Below, piece by piece: positions 21,285-32,444 of a stretch of DNA of 64,000 bases; position 1 is the first letter of the stretch; every line of letters begins with the position of its first letter. The notes under the pieces are model-generated. The model was not told the DNA's origin. It searched no databases and worked only from the letters and a program-made list of their open reading frames with translations. Origin of the DNA: Cephalotus follicularis (taxonomy: Eukaryota; Streptophyta; Magnoliopsida; Oxalidales; Cephalotaceae); contig BDDD01000273.1 of assembly GCA_001972305.1 (NCBI GenBank), forward strand, positions 369,205-433,204, in the 5' to 3' direction. Made by a program: the position numbers and the translations under genes.

Positions 21285-22460
21285 ATGGACGGTCGGAGGA
21301 GACGCGGAAGGTGTGGGTTTGTTAACGAGAATGTTCCCAAGGGAATGAATGTTGGAGGAGACCCTATGGATAATGTTCCACAAGGAGCTGCTAATGTGAA
21401 TGTGCCGGGGGCAGCGCCCGGAGGGAGAGATCCGTTGGACCGCATCGCTGATTTCTTTCAGCAGCACATGGCTGCTAACGCAGCGAATATGGAGGAAATG
21501 CGGCGACTGTACGCCCAAGCTCAGCCTCAGTACATGGCTCCTGCTAAGGGTGCATGTGATGACGGTAATCAGTTTGGGAGGGACCTTGAAGGGTTTATGA
21601 GACAGAGTCCACCCAGTTTCAGAGGAGAGTTGGATGCTACCATTGCTGAGAGGTGGTTGCAGGATCTAGAAAAGATCTTTGATGTGATGAACTATACAGA
21701 TAACCAGAAACTAAAGTTTGCTGTCTACCGTCTATGGGGTGAGGCCATCCACTGGTGGGAGATGGTCAAGGCAAAGTGGGGGTCGACTGGACTCGGTTGT
21801 ACTTAGGAGGGGTTCCGGAAGGAGTTCCTCGATGCTTATGTGTGTCGACTTGAGCAAGAACGAAGGGAGACAGAGCTCCTTGAGCTACGTCAAGGAGAAA
21901 TGACTGTGGCGGAGTATACAGCAATGTTTATGGAGCTAGCCAGGCGTTCCCCCTATCTGGTAGCTGATGATGGTAAAAAGATACGGAGGTTTTTGAAAGG
22001 TCTGCGATCGGATCTTCGGTCAAGGATCAGGGCTATGCAACTGGGGACTTTTGTGGAAGTCACCCAGAAGGCAAGGTTATTAGAGAGCATCTCAAATGAA
22101 GACCGTGCTGAAAGGGCTCGTAAGCAGCGGAGCCAACAGGGCTCTACTCAGTTTAGGCTAGCGTCATCACAATGGCAAGGCAGTGATTCTCCGCCCAGAT
22201 CATCTGAGAACCAACCTCAGCAGACTGCCACCCAAGGAACTCCTAGTCAGGGGAGTAATGTAAGCTCTGGGGTCGTACCGGTCATCAAGTGAAAGATTGT
22301 CAGGTAAAGAAAGGGTTGTGTTTGAAATGTGGAGCACCTGGTCACTTGGTGAGGGATTGTCCAGAGATTTCAATGGCAGTACCCACAAGATCTGCGGGTG
22401 ATAGTGGCACTGCAGCTGAGCCTTCGCAGCGAAGGGACACCGACAAAGGCATCATGTGAG
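21285..22460 (+). pseudogene. D gag
   Basis: Gag closely related to those of B and E, starting at MDGRRRRGRCG about 215 bases after the LTR. Visible in order: an arginine-rich N-terminus; a helix with ADFFQQHMAANAANMEEMR; the capsid core (SPPSFRGELDATIAERWLQD, AVYRLWGEAIHWWEMVKAK, LELRQGEMTVAEY, FLKGLRSDLRSRIRAMQL); and zinc knuckles near 22270-22360 (one reads CLKCGAPGHLVRDC). It would form the particle and bind RNA. It is broken in one or two places. It is the only coding content of D. Confidence 0.82.
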
Positions 22461-22734
22461 GTAAAAGTCCTTACTTTTGTTTTAAGCATGAGTTTGTTTT
22501 CTTTTGCTTTTGTAAGTGACTTGTTATTACCAATCAGAGTTGTTTTGGGTTTACGAACCGTCTGGGTTGTAAGTAAACTGTTTAGGATGACCAACTCCTT
22601 GTAAGGGTTGTAAGCGAAAATGAACCATACGCGGCTGTGGGCCGTGAACATACGGGGGATCGTGAAAGAGAAAATGCGAGAGCTTTGTTCTCACTTGCCC
22701 TGGGGTTGTTTTAATTTCTAGGACGAAATTCCTT
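22461..22734 (+). other. D interior between gag and purine tract
   Basis: No ORF of interest. The sequence is T-rich, then a conserved GGACGAAATTCC-type block that precedes the purine tract in B, D, E and F. Confidence 0.5.
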
Positions 22735-22748
22735 GAAGGAGGGGTGGA
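22735..22748 (+). promoter_or_regulatory. D polypurine tract
   Basis: GAAGGAGGGGTGGA directly before TGTAACGCCCGGG. Confidence 0.82.
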
Positions 22749-23921
22749 TGTAACGCCCGGGATTTTCATTAAGGTGTAACGTTGCATTTCTAATGTAATT
22801 TTACACGTGGAATTAATGAGGATCGTGTTTTGCCCCTTTGGTGTGTTGAAAGTTGCAAGAAAAAGTGTGTTAGTGTGTTTTTGTATAGGGGGCAGCCGAC
22901 TGCCACAGGGAGGCAGCCGACTGGACTCCCCTGGCGAAGGTGGCAGCCAGCTGCTGTGAGGAAGCAGCCGGCTGGTGGGAGTGTCGGCAGAAACAGTCGA
23001 CTACCAAGTCATGGCAACCGACTGCCGGGCGCCAGACAGCCACGTGCTGTCAGCCTTAAAGTGATAAAAAGTGGGAGTTTTGGCATTTTGGGAATAAGAC
23101 AGAGAGAGGGGCCGGGTTTCCTCCATCAAAACACAAGCTTCCCTTCTCAAATATCCATCTTTCTCAGTGGATTCAAGAGTGTTTGGGAGTAGAGAGAGTG
23201 GAGTGAAAGTGTGTGTGTTGTGGATATACGGAGCTTGGTGTTGAACCGTGAGCTTGGAGGCCGGACCAGTGGAGGAACCGGACCAGTGGAGGCCGCTGGA
23301 CGAATTCGGGAGTGCAAGGACCTCGAATCCGGGACTTAAAGAGGTGGATTGCAACTCCTAACTTTGAGTTCTAAGGTTGGGGAAAGCTATAATTGTGATT
23401 CAAAGTCATTTATAATGATGTTCATGAGTGAAATGCATGTGTTATACTGTGATAAGGCATGAATGTGTGTTGTGGTGATAGTGCTTTGTGGTTTGTTGGG
23501 TTTAAATGTGGATTTGGAATGTGTGAATGCTGTTGTTTTTGGGCACTGCCCGCAGGGGTAGTCGACTGTCCAGGGAGGACAGCCGACTGTCCGAGGCCAG
23601 CAGTCGACTGTTCGTGAGGAACAGTCGACTACCCATGGAGACCAGCCGACTGTGCATTGGAGCCAGTCGACTGTTCATGCCTGGAATTGCAGGTTGCTTC
23701 TGTTGTTTGAGTAGGCGACTGCCAGAGGAAGCAGCCGACTGTGGGTGGGGCAGCCGACTGTTTTTGGTAACAGCCGACTGTCCACGTGTCACTCTACCCG
23801 GGGTTGCTGAGGTGGCATGCTGGGAGAAGTGGCGACAAAGGAAAGTGTATTGTACATGGACCAGCCGACTGCCTGGAGAGGGCAGCCGACTGCTAAGTGA
23901 GGGACCAGTCGACTGCCAAGG
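22749..23921 (+). repeat. D 3' LTR, first part
   Basis: Matches 18651-19830 at about 97 percent by eye, including both word clusters. It is cut at the N at 23922. Confidence 0.88.
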
Positions 23922-23922
23922 N
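23922..23922. other. Ambiguous base N, probable assembly join
   Basis: The only N in the window. Left of it is plus-strand D LTR, in the middle of the word cluster; right of it is minus-strand E-type LTR, also in its middle. A true insertion would show an LTR edge here, so the N probably marks a collapsed gap or a join between two contigs. Confidence 0.75.
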
Positions 23923-24906
23923 TACATGCATGATTAACTCAGTGTATCACAGTAACATCACAACAAGTCCAGAATCACAATTTAACCATTAACATGCAAT
24001 TCATCATGTTATTCATTAACTTAAAACCCAAAATGCATGTATAAATCCATCACTTTCCCCTACCTTATTGTTCCAAGTTAGGAACTCGAAAGTCCACCTC
24101 TTTAAGTTCCCAAGTTCTGGCTACCAGCAGCTCCAAGATCCCTTAACAACTTCTACCCACGAGCTCCAGCCTCTAGCTCCAAGCAAACTCAATAATGGTG
24201 GCTCTCACACTTACTGTTTTCTTTCCTCTCTTTCTTCTGGTGTTTTAAAACCAGAGAGATAAGTGGGGAGGGGTATTATTATGCAGATGGCTTCCCCCCA
24301 ACAGCCTTCTGCTGACATTTAACAGGCCACCATTGTGCTCTCTCCCACTTTCCAGGTCTCTGCATTTACTTTTTGTTTTCTATTCTTCCTTTTGCAGGTT
24401 GCATGTTAGGCTGTATATTCCTTGTATGTTCCAGGTGATGGGCATGTTTTAGTATTCCCGGCAATACACCGACATGCCCAACACGTCATAATGCACTTGT
24501 AAAGGCATCAGGTAAGGCCCCCCAAAAAATCCCCTTGCATGTTACTCTGCCAGCGAAAAAGCACGACAGACGTTCATACAAACGCGTCGACGTCCTTCCT
24601 TGGACGTCGATGTCTTTTCTCCTTTTGTAAGAAGGTGTTGATGCCTTCTCGAAATGTCGATGTGCATGCCCATGCATTCACGTGTACCTCGGTTCCAATA
24701 GGCGTCGACGTCTTTATAAAGACGTCGATGTCTTTGTCCCAAAACAGCGTCGTTTTAAGCTTTGATACACACATTCCATTTCCATAACCATAACTAGGGT
24801 TTGTAAGCATCTTTTGAGTTTGAAACTTCAACATTCACATTAAATCAAGTTTAATGATTACATCATAAATCGAAATATTACATTCAGGAAAATACCGGGC
24901 GTTACA
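23923..24906 (-). repeat. E 3' LTR, partial
   Basis: Ends at GGGCGTTACA. The segments 24030-24300 and 24330-24540 match 33560-33830 and 33860-34080 of F's outer LTR. Word cluster at 24583-24735 of the GCGTCGACGTC type. No coding sequence. Confidence 0.82.
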
Positions 24907-24921
24907 TTCACCCCTCCTTCA
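24907..24921 (-). promoter_or_regulatory. E polypurine tract
   Basis: The minus strand reads GAAGGAGGGGTGAA ahead of TGTAACGCCCGG, as in D. Confidence 0.78.
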
Positions 24922-24951
24922 AGAAATTTCGTCCTCGAAATTTACACAATA

Positions 24952-25395
24952 CTAGAACAAGTACGGGTAACGTTCTCGGATGTCATCCTCACGTTCCCAA
25001 GTCGCTTCATCCGGCCGTTGAAATTGCCACTGAACCTTTACCATCGGAATGGACCAGTTCCTCAACACTTGTGTCTTCCAATCCAAGATTCTCACGGGTG
25101 ACTCCTCGCAAGAAAGGTCACCCCTCACCATGACCGAGTCATAATCCAGGACATGTGACGGGTCTCGGATATAACCTCGTAGCATCGATACATGAAAGAC
25201 ATCATGCACACTCGACAATGTAGGAGGCAAGGCTAGCTGATATGCTACCTCCCCAACCCTCTCCAGAATCTCGAAAGGACAAATATAGCGTGGCGCTAAC
25301 TTGCCCTTTTTCCCGAATCTTTGCACTCCTTTCCATGGAGATACTTTCAAAAACACGTAATCCCCAACATTGAAGGTTAGTGGCCTTCTCTTCAC
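24952..25395 (-). pseudogene. E pol C-terminus (integrase tail and chromodomain-like region)
   Basis: 148 codons, ending in a natural stop close to the LTR. It shows KRRPLTFNVGDYVFLKVSPW and GPY/F-like PFEILERVGEVAYQLALPP (residues 1-60), then VHDVFHVSMLRGYIRDPSH, then a chromodomain-like end with RILDWKTQVLRNW, IPMVKVQW and EATWERED. In chromoviruses this tail binds chromatin. It supports a Tekay/Del-like chromovirus placement for E. Confidence 0.8.
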
Positions 25396-25422
25396 ACTGT
25401 CGACATAGCTCTTTTGCCGACT

Positions 25423-26756
25423 CTACGCTACAAGCAACTTCTCTTTGATGAACTTGACTTTCTCCGAAGTCTCCTCCACCAAATCCGACCCAAGCAATGG
25501 TCGTTCACCAACCTCGTCCCAACAGACAGGTGATCTACACTTTCTCCCATACAGTGCCTCGTATGGAGCCATACCAATACTCGAGTGATAGCTGTTGTTA
25601 TATGAAAACTCTATCAGAGGAATATGGTCCTCCCAGGTTCGCCAAAATCGATCACACAAGCCCGAAGCATATCCTCGAAGGTTTGGATGGTACGCTCCGA
25701 CTGTCCGTCTGTCTGAGGATGGAAAGAAGTACTGAGATTCAATCTAGTTCCGAAGGCTGTCTGGAATCTCTTCCAGAAGTTGGAAGTGAAGATCGAATCC
25801 CTATCACAAACGATGCTCACCGGAACACCGTGCAATCTCATAATCTCCTTTACATATAACCGAGCCAACTTGCTCGGAGAATCAGTGACATGTGTGGGCA
25901 AGAAGTGTGCTGATTTGGTGAGTCTATCAACAATAACCCACACGGCATTATGTCGATGCCTAGTCAGTGGAAATCCAGAAACAAAGTCCATCGTGATGTG
26001 TTCCCATTTCCACTCTGCCACTGGTAATGACTGTAACAGTCCTACAGGTCTCTGGTGCTCGGCCTTGACCCTCTGGCAAGTCAAACACTTTGCGACATAT
26101 TCTGCAATCTCGCGTTTCATGCCGGGCCACCAGTAAGTCTTCTTCATATCTTGGTACATCTTGGTGCTACCAGGATGAATACTGTACAGGGATTTATGAG
26201 CCCCGCAGAGTAGCTCATCCTTCACTCTCGGTTCATTCGGAAGACATACACGTCCCTGATATCTCATAATACCATCATCAAAGTCGCGGATAGGTAATAC
26301 TATCAAGTCCGCGAACAAGGAAATGCCTGCCATAGATATCTCACAACCCTTATATACAGCATCTGTATACATGGAAACTCCGACAGGTGTGCTCACATCC
26401 AAAGTATATGGCATGCAGTCAGGTGTTACATTTAAACATGAAGCAAAATGTGATAAAATGAAAGAGTGTGATGCTCCAGGGTCCATCAATACTCTAGCAG
26501 CAAAACCATAAATATACAATGTACCTCCAATGACAGAGGTAGACTCCGGAACCTCTGTCTGTGAAAGGGTAAAAACTCTACCTTTTGCAATGCCTTTGCC
26601 GGTGTCCCTATGCTGTGACGGCCCCGCTGCGGCCCTGCTGCTGCTAGCTGGTTCGATAGGTGTTGTAGCCTGACCCTTCGGGCAATCTTTCATCAAATGG
26701 CCAGATGCCCCACACCTCAAACATAGCCCGTTCATCCTCCAACAGTCCTTCTGCAA
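25423..26756 (-). pseudogene. E zinc knuckle, protease and integrase region
   Basis: Read from 26756 leftward: a CCHC knuckle [14 protein letters not shown]; a linker; an aspartic-protease-like segment ending in [17 protein letters not shown]; then the integrase zinc domain ([10 protein letters not shown], then CLTC), and the integrase core with [39 protein letters not shown] and [12 protein letters not shown], which carry the expected D, D and E. Integrase inserts element DNA and protease matures the polyprotein. Between protease and integrase, where reverse transcriptase and RNase H should lie, there is nothing recognisable. The reading is broken. Confidence 0.82.
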
Positions 26757-26859
26757 ATGGCCCTTTCGACCACAGTGATAACAAGTTCCGGTTCCCGCAT
26801 TACTGCCTTGACTAGGAGTCCCTAGTATGGCAGTCTGCCCTGGTCTGTTCTTCAGTGAT

Positions 26860-27707
26860 TTAACCGGAGAACCGCTACCATGCCATTTGGAAGAAGCCGG
26901 TCTTGTCAGGTTCTGTTTAACTTGTTGTGCCCGGGCCCTCTCTACTCAGTCCTCACTGGATATGCTCTCCAGCAGTCTCGCCTTTTGAGCGACCTCAGTA
27001 AAAGTGCCCAGCTCCATAGCCCTGATCATCGACCGAAGATCCGGTCGCAAACCCTTCAAAAACCTCCTTATCTTTTTCACATCATCAGCTACCAGATATG
27101 GTGAATGTCTGGATAGCTCCATAAATCTGGCCTGGTACTCGGCCACAGACATCTCTCCCTGTCGTAGCTCTAGAAGCTCCGTCTCCCTTCGCTCTTGCTC
27201 GATCCCGGGTACATATGAATCGAGGAACTCTGTTTGGAATCTCTCCCATGTGGCATCGAGCCCAGTTGACTCCCACTTTGCTTTGACCATCTCCCACCAG
27301 TGAGTGGCCTCTCCCTATAGACGGTACACGGCAAATTTCAGCTTCTGAGCATCAGTACAGTCCATCACTGCAAAAATATTCTCTAAATCTTGAAGCCATC
27401 TTTCAGCAATCGTGGCGTCAAGCTCTCCCCGGAAACTAGGTGGGTTTTGTCTCATGAATCTCTCAATGTCCCTCCCGAATTGACTACCATCCTCTCCCGG
27501 GCAGTGATCGGGAGCTCTAGGTTGCGGTCGAGCTTGCGCGTAGTACTGGCGCATCTCCTCCGCATTGGCCATATTAAAGGCCATATGCTGTTGGAAGTAG
27601 TCAGCAATCCGGGTCATCAGGTCTCTACTGTCTTGCGGAACATTCCCTCCTTCAGGGGCATTGGCTCCAGCGGCCCTAGCCCTACCATGCGTTCTCCTTC
27701 GGTCCAT
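26860..27707 (-). pseudogene. E gag
   Basis: Starts at MDRRRTHGRARAAGANAPEG near 27707. Same order as B gag: a helix ADYFQQHMAFNMANAEEMRQ, a capsid core with FMRQNPPSFRGELDATIAER, LELRQGEMSVAEYQARFMEL and FLKGLRPDLRSMIRAMELGT. A zinc knuckle follows toward 26750-26800. It is about as close to B gag as to D gag by eye. Broken in a few places. Confidence 0.82.
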
Positions 27708-27805
27708 ATGTTCCTATAAGAAGGACGATGGTTAGTCACGACTATAGGAAAACAATTTATTGATTGCCAAGGAACTTATCCAAGCTAAGCATATAATTCA
27801 TATAT

Positions 27806-27817
27806 GCTCTGATACCA
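27806..27817 (-). promoter_or_regulatory. E primer-binding site
   Basis: The minus strand reads TGGTATCAGAGC, three bases from the LTR edge at 27821. Confidence 0.88.
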
Positions 27818-27820
27818 CGT

Positions 27821-29329
27821 TGTCACACCCCGTTTTCCACAACATAGATAAAAACATGAATGGTAAGACAATCAACATGAAATAATCCAGCTCATGCAAA
27901 AATACCAACAAATAAAAACCTTCAATAGCGGAAGCAACATCATAAAGAGCCGAATTAAAACACGCATCACGCATCCCATACTACGTGATGCCCAACCGGT
28001 TTATAAAATAAACCCAACATAACAGTCGATCGCCCAAAACGGAGCGTGAGATAAAAATACAGATAACAAAAAATATCCAATGTTACAAATTCCGAACAAC
28101 ATGATCGATGTTTAATAACCAAATACATAAATAAGAGATATAACAAATCTTCTCTCTAGGTCTCCATGCATGCTCCATATCCTGTCCACTCCGTCAATCT
28201 GTTACAGTAGGGGTTAGCCTTTGTCCTCACTCGGCTAAGTGAATAAACCCATAAATGCAGTCCGAGTCATGAGTATAATGAATGTATAATGATGGGACAT
28301 GACATGTATTTTTCCAAGTAAATATACTACCATATGTACATATAAAAATATATGTATCCTCACAGTACAAGTATAACTCATAAGTTATATCAACACAAGC
28401 AAGAAATATGTCCCCCAAAAAGGAACAAGACAATCCAATCGTCATGACCGTCGCCACCTCCTGGCCCCAACGTGATGCACTCTTACTCCACCCCCGGGAG
28501 CAAGTCTCAGTAAGTTGTTTAGCACGGCGGCTAAACCAACAGCAAGTTACTAGCACAGTGGCTAAGTAATCAACAAGTTATTAGCACGGTGGCTAATAAT
28601 CAACAAGTTATTAGCACGACGGCTAATAATCAACAAATTACTAGCACGGTGGCTAATAATCAACAAGCACAAGCATTTCACAGATAAGTGGGGAGGGTTG
28701 TTCTTATGCAGATGGATCCTTCCTAACCTCCTTCTTCTTCCGTTTAAGAGGCCCCCTCGTGCTCTCTCCCACTTTCTAGGTTTTCTGCATTCCCTTTTTG
28801 TTTTCTAATCTCCCTTTTGCAGGTTGCATGTTAGGCTGCATATTCCTTGTATGATCGAGGTGATGGGCATGTTTTAGTATTCCTGGCAATACACCGACAT
28901 GCTCAACACGTCATAAAGCACTTGAAAAGGCATCAGGTAAAGCCTCCAAACAAATCCCATTGCATGTTACTCTGCCAGCGAAAAGGCTCGACAGACGTTC
29001 TTACAAAGGCGTCGACGTCTTTCCTTAGACGTCGATGTCTTTTCCATTTTTGTAAGAAGGTGTCGATGCCTTCTCTCAATGTCTACGCGCATGCCTATGC
29101 ACTCACATGTACCCTGGTTCCCAAAGCCGCCGACGTCTTTACAAAGACGTCGATGTCTTTGTCCCAAAACAGCGTCGTTTGAGTTTTTACATACACACAT
29201 CCTTCCTAAATCAATATTTAGGGTTTAGGGACCTCTTTTGAGTTTGAAACTTCAACATTCTCATTAAATCAAGTTCAAGCTTACATCATAAATCGAAATA
29301 TTACATTCAGGAAAATACCGGGCGTTACA
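27821..29329 (-). repeat. Shared LTR: 5' LTR of E and 3' LTR of F
   Basis: Bounded by TGTCACACCCC and GGGCGTTACA. On its left it abuts a primer site (E) and on its right a purine tract (F). Contains the conserved hairpin TTAGCC/GGCTAA at 28214-28238, a hairpin minisatellite at 28536-28670 (units like TTATTAGC/GCTAATAA), and words at 29005-29180. At 1509 bases it is shorter than other LTRs of the group. Confidence 0.85.
28536..28670. repeat. 28 to 30 base hairpin minisatellite
   Basis: Four to five units of CAACAAGTTATTAGCACGG plus GGCTAATAAT. Each folds, the clearest as TTATTAGC/GCTAATAA with a six-base loop. A reverse-strand cognate of the unit, with GCCGCCGTGCTAGTA, repeats in D's LTR at 36065-36260. 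Confidence 0.75.
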
Positions 29330-29345
29330 TCCACCCCTCATTCAA
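29330..29345 (-). promoter_or_regulatory. F polypurine tract
   Basis: The minus strand reads GAATGAGGGGTGGA before TGTAACGCCCGG. Confidence 0.72.
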
Positions 29346-29364
29346 GAAATTTCGTCCTCGAAAT

Positions 29365-30675
29365 TTACATAATATGGGATGGGTCTCGGATATAACCTCG
29401 TAGCATCGATACATGGAAGACAACATGTACATTCGACAATGTAGGAGGCAAGGCTAGCTGATATGCTACCTCCCCAACCCTTTCCAGAATCTCAAAAGGA
29501 CCAATGTAGCATGGCGCTAGCTTGCCCTTTTTCCCGAATCTTTGCACTCCTTTCCACGGAGATACTTTCAAAAACACGTGATCCCCAACATTGAAGGTTA
29601 AAGGCCTTCTCTTCACACTGTCGATATAGCTCCTCTGCCGACTCCGTGCTACAAGCAACTTCTTCTTGATCGTCCTGATCTTCTCCGAAGTTTCCTCCAC
29701 TAGTTCTATCCCGAGTAAAGGTCGCTCCCCGACCTCATCCCAACACACAGGTTATCTGCACTTCCTCCCATACAGTACCTCAAACGGTGCCATGCCAATA
29801 CTGGAATGATAGCTGTTATTGTAAGAAAACTCTATCAGAGGAATATGGTCCTCCCAAGTCCCGCCAAAATCGATCACACAAGCCTGAAGCATATCTTCCA
29901 AGGTTTGGATGGTACGCTCTGACTGTCCGTCTGTCTGAGGGTGGAAAGCAGTACTGAGATTCAATCTTGTCCCGAAGGCTGTCTGGAATCTCTTCCAGAA
30001 GTTGGAAGTGAAGATCGAATCCTTATCACAAACAATGCTCACCGGAAAACCGTGCAGTCTCACAATCTCCTTCACATACAACCGAGCCAACTTGCTTGCA
30101 GAATCTGTGACATGTGTGGGCAAGAAGTGTGCTGACTTGGTGAGTCTACCCACGATGACCCACACAGCATTATGACGGTTCCGAGTCAAAGGAAATCCCG
30201 AGATGAAATCCATCGTAACATGTTCCCACTTCCACTCTGGAATTGGCAAAGGTTGTAGCAAACCTGCCAGTCTCTGGTGCTCGGCTTTAACTATCTGGCA
30301 AGTCCAACACTTCGCCACATACTCAGCAATCTCCCTCTTCATGCCGGGCCACCAATAACACTTCTTCATGTCTTGATACATCTTCGTGTTACCCGGATGA
30401 ACGCTGTACATAGATTTATGAGCCCCGCAGAGTAGCTCATCCTTCACTCTAGGCTCATTCGGAAGACATACACGTCCCCGATATCTCATAATACCGTCTT
30501 CGTGTACTCTAAAATCAGACTCCGAATCCAGATTCTCTCGAATCCTCTGTAATTCAGGATCATGTGGTTGTGCATCTTTGATGTGATGCAGTAACACTGG
30601 TTCTACTCGCATGTGGGCTAGAAAGATCCTCGGTGACTGATTGAATGGAGACCATTCTTGGAAGTCTTCCAACAT
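29365..30675 (-). pseudogene. F integrase and C-terminal tail
   Basis: Begins upstream at 30675 with the linker, then the zinc domain ([14 protein letters not shown]), then the integrase core with [45 protein letters not shown] and [16 protein letters not shown], then [20 protein letters not shown], and the GPY/F region GPFEILERVGEVAYQLALPP. It is about 90 percent identical to the matching part of E by eye, so the two are close relatives. The function would be insertion of element DNA. Broken in at least one place. Confidence 0.85.
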
Positions 30676-30678
30676 CTT

Positions 30679-31239
30679 CTAGTGTGACACCATCGTACTG
30701 GCAACCATAGCCTTGCGGCTCAAGGCATCAGCGACTACATTCGCTTTCCCCGGGTGGTACTGGATACTGCAGTCATAATCATTAAAGAACTCTACCCACC
30801 TGCGCTGTCTCATGTTCAGCGTGTCCTGGCAGAACAGGTACCTTAAACCTTTATGATCGGTGAAGATCTCAAACTGCGCCCCGTAAAGATAGTGCCTCCA
30901 CTTCTGAAGGGCGAAGATAATAGCTGCAAGTTCAAGGCCATGAGTCGGGTAGTTTTCTTCATACGGCATCAGCTTCCCAGAAGCATAAGCAATCACCTTT
31001 CCACGTTGCATTAGCACGTAGCCCAAGCCTTTACCTGATGCATCACTATAGACTGCAAAGCCCTCATTGCCCTCAGGTAATGTCAAGATAGGAGCGGAAA
31101 CCAACCGGTCCTTCAGTTGACAGAAACTTGCTTCGCAATCATCGTCCCAGACAAACAGAGTCTTCTTCTGGGTTAGTCTGGTCAAAGGCTCGGCTATTCT
31201 TGAAAAGTTCTGCATAAACCTTCTGTAATATCCCGCCAA
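30679..31239 (-). pseudogene. F reverse transcriptase end and RNase H
   Basis: The RT thumb ([20 protein letters not shown], then [15 protein letters not shown]) is followed by RNase H with [40 protein letters not shown] and [13 protein letters not shown], which hold the D, E and D of that fold. It closes with [17 protein letters not shown], the usual Gypsy RNase H to integrase connection. It would degrade RNA in the RNA-DNA hybrid. This is the only well-kept RNase H in the window. Confidence 0.85.
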
Positions 31240-31745
31240 GCCAAGAAAACTGTGTAACTCCGTTATATTCCTCGGTTGTGGCCAATCTCATACCACCTCC
31301 GCCTTTGACAGATCCACCGTCAAATCTTCTCCGGATATAATGTGACCAAGAAAGATCACATGGTCTAGTCAGAATTTACACTTACTGAATTTGGCACACA
31401 GTCGGTGCTCTCGAAGAATCTGTCAGGCCAACCTCAGGTGGTAAGCATGCTCCTCCTCACTCCTCGAGTATACAAGTACGTCGTCAATAAACACTACGAC
31501 GAATTGGTCCAAGTACGGTCGAAACACATCGTTCATCAACGACATGAACGCAGTCGGTGCATTGGTAACACCAAAAAGGCATCACCAGGAACTCATAGTG
31601 ACCATATGTTGTTCGGAAAGCAGTCTTCTCAACACCTCCTTCCCTCACCCTCAACTGGTGATAGCCGATTTAAAATCGAGCTTGGGAAACATCCTCGAAT
31701 CATTATCGTGAATTGTTATCCAAGCGATACAACTCATGTTCTCTG
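31240..31745 (-). pseudogene. F reverse transcriptase core remnant
   Basis: On the minus strand around 31455-31565 the palm motif region is clear: [20 protein letters not shown] followed by [12 protein letters not shown], the YxDD-type box of Gypsy reverse transcriptase (here FIDD). The upstream part toward 31745 is worn. The region is a broken fossil. Confidence 0.78.
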
Positions 31746-31889
31746 ATTATATTATCCGGATCCTAGAAGTCCAATAAGTATGTGTGTGATCCCATACTAG
31801 CCTACGCATGTGTATAACCATCCTTTAATATGGTACAGAGAATCATTATTTTCTTACTCATTAGTTGTCCCCAACGTCCAACTTAACAT
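31746..31889 (-). other. F interior between gag and RT remnant
   Basis: I recognise no protease here; the sequence is AT-rich and unassigned. Confidence 0.4.
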
Positions 31890-32390
31890 TCACTTAATTA
31901 CGGCTATAATAAGGTCAACCCAGTTAACATCATTATGGCCAAACATGATGCAAATAAGAGTGAAAATCGTACCTCTTATGATGCCCTTGCCCTTGCGTCC
32001 CCGCTGCGAAGGTCTAGTTGCGGTATTGCTAATGCTCATAGGCCCCATAGGAGGACTCTTCGGACAGTCCTTCACTGCATGACCAGGTGTCCCGCACCTC
32101 AAACACAGTCCATTCTTCTTCCAGCAATCCTTCTGTAAGTGGCCCTTACGACCACAGTGATAGCAAGCTCCAGTTTCTGCATTACTCCCCTGACCAGGAG
32201 TTCCACAGTTAGTAGTTTGTTGAGGTGGATCCCCAGTACAATTCTTCATCACATGACCAGTCACCCCACATCTCATGCATAACTTATTCTTTAACCAGCA
32301 GTCTTTCACTTGATGGCCTGCACGACCGCAGTGGAAGCAAGCCCCAGGCCTTATATCACCTTCTTGACTCGGAGTTCCCTTAGCGGCCAT
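31890..32390 (-). pseudogene. F gag C-terminus with four zinc knuckles
   Basis: Four CCHC boxes stand in a row: [42 protein letters not shown] and CLRCGTPGHAVKDC. The first and third resemble each other, as do the second and fourth, with linkers of the GTPSQ/GTPGQ kind before each pair. Relatives in this window have one such pair, so this looks like a tandem doubling of the nucleocapsid segment. The knuckles bind the element's RNA. The 3' portion runs into unrelated sequence. Confidence 0.82.
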
Positions 32391-32444
32391 TTGCTGAGAA
32401 CTATTCTTTGATGACTTGGTTGAGGAGCCACCATGTTGCCATTC

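Larger units (their letters stand above)
23923..29329 (-). mobile_element. Element E: Gypsy (Tekay/Del-like), internally reduced
   Basis: Minus strand. Seen: partial 3' LTR (23923-24906), purine tract, integrase with chromodomain-like tail, protease, zinc knuckle, gag, primer site (27806-27817), and 5' LTR (27821-29329). Reverse transcriptase and RNase H are not seen. The 5' LTR also serves as the 3' LTR of element F. The left edge is lost at the N, so no target duplication can be tested. It is broken in several places. Confidence 0.8.
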
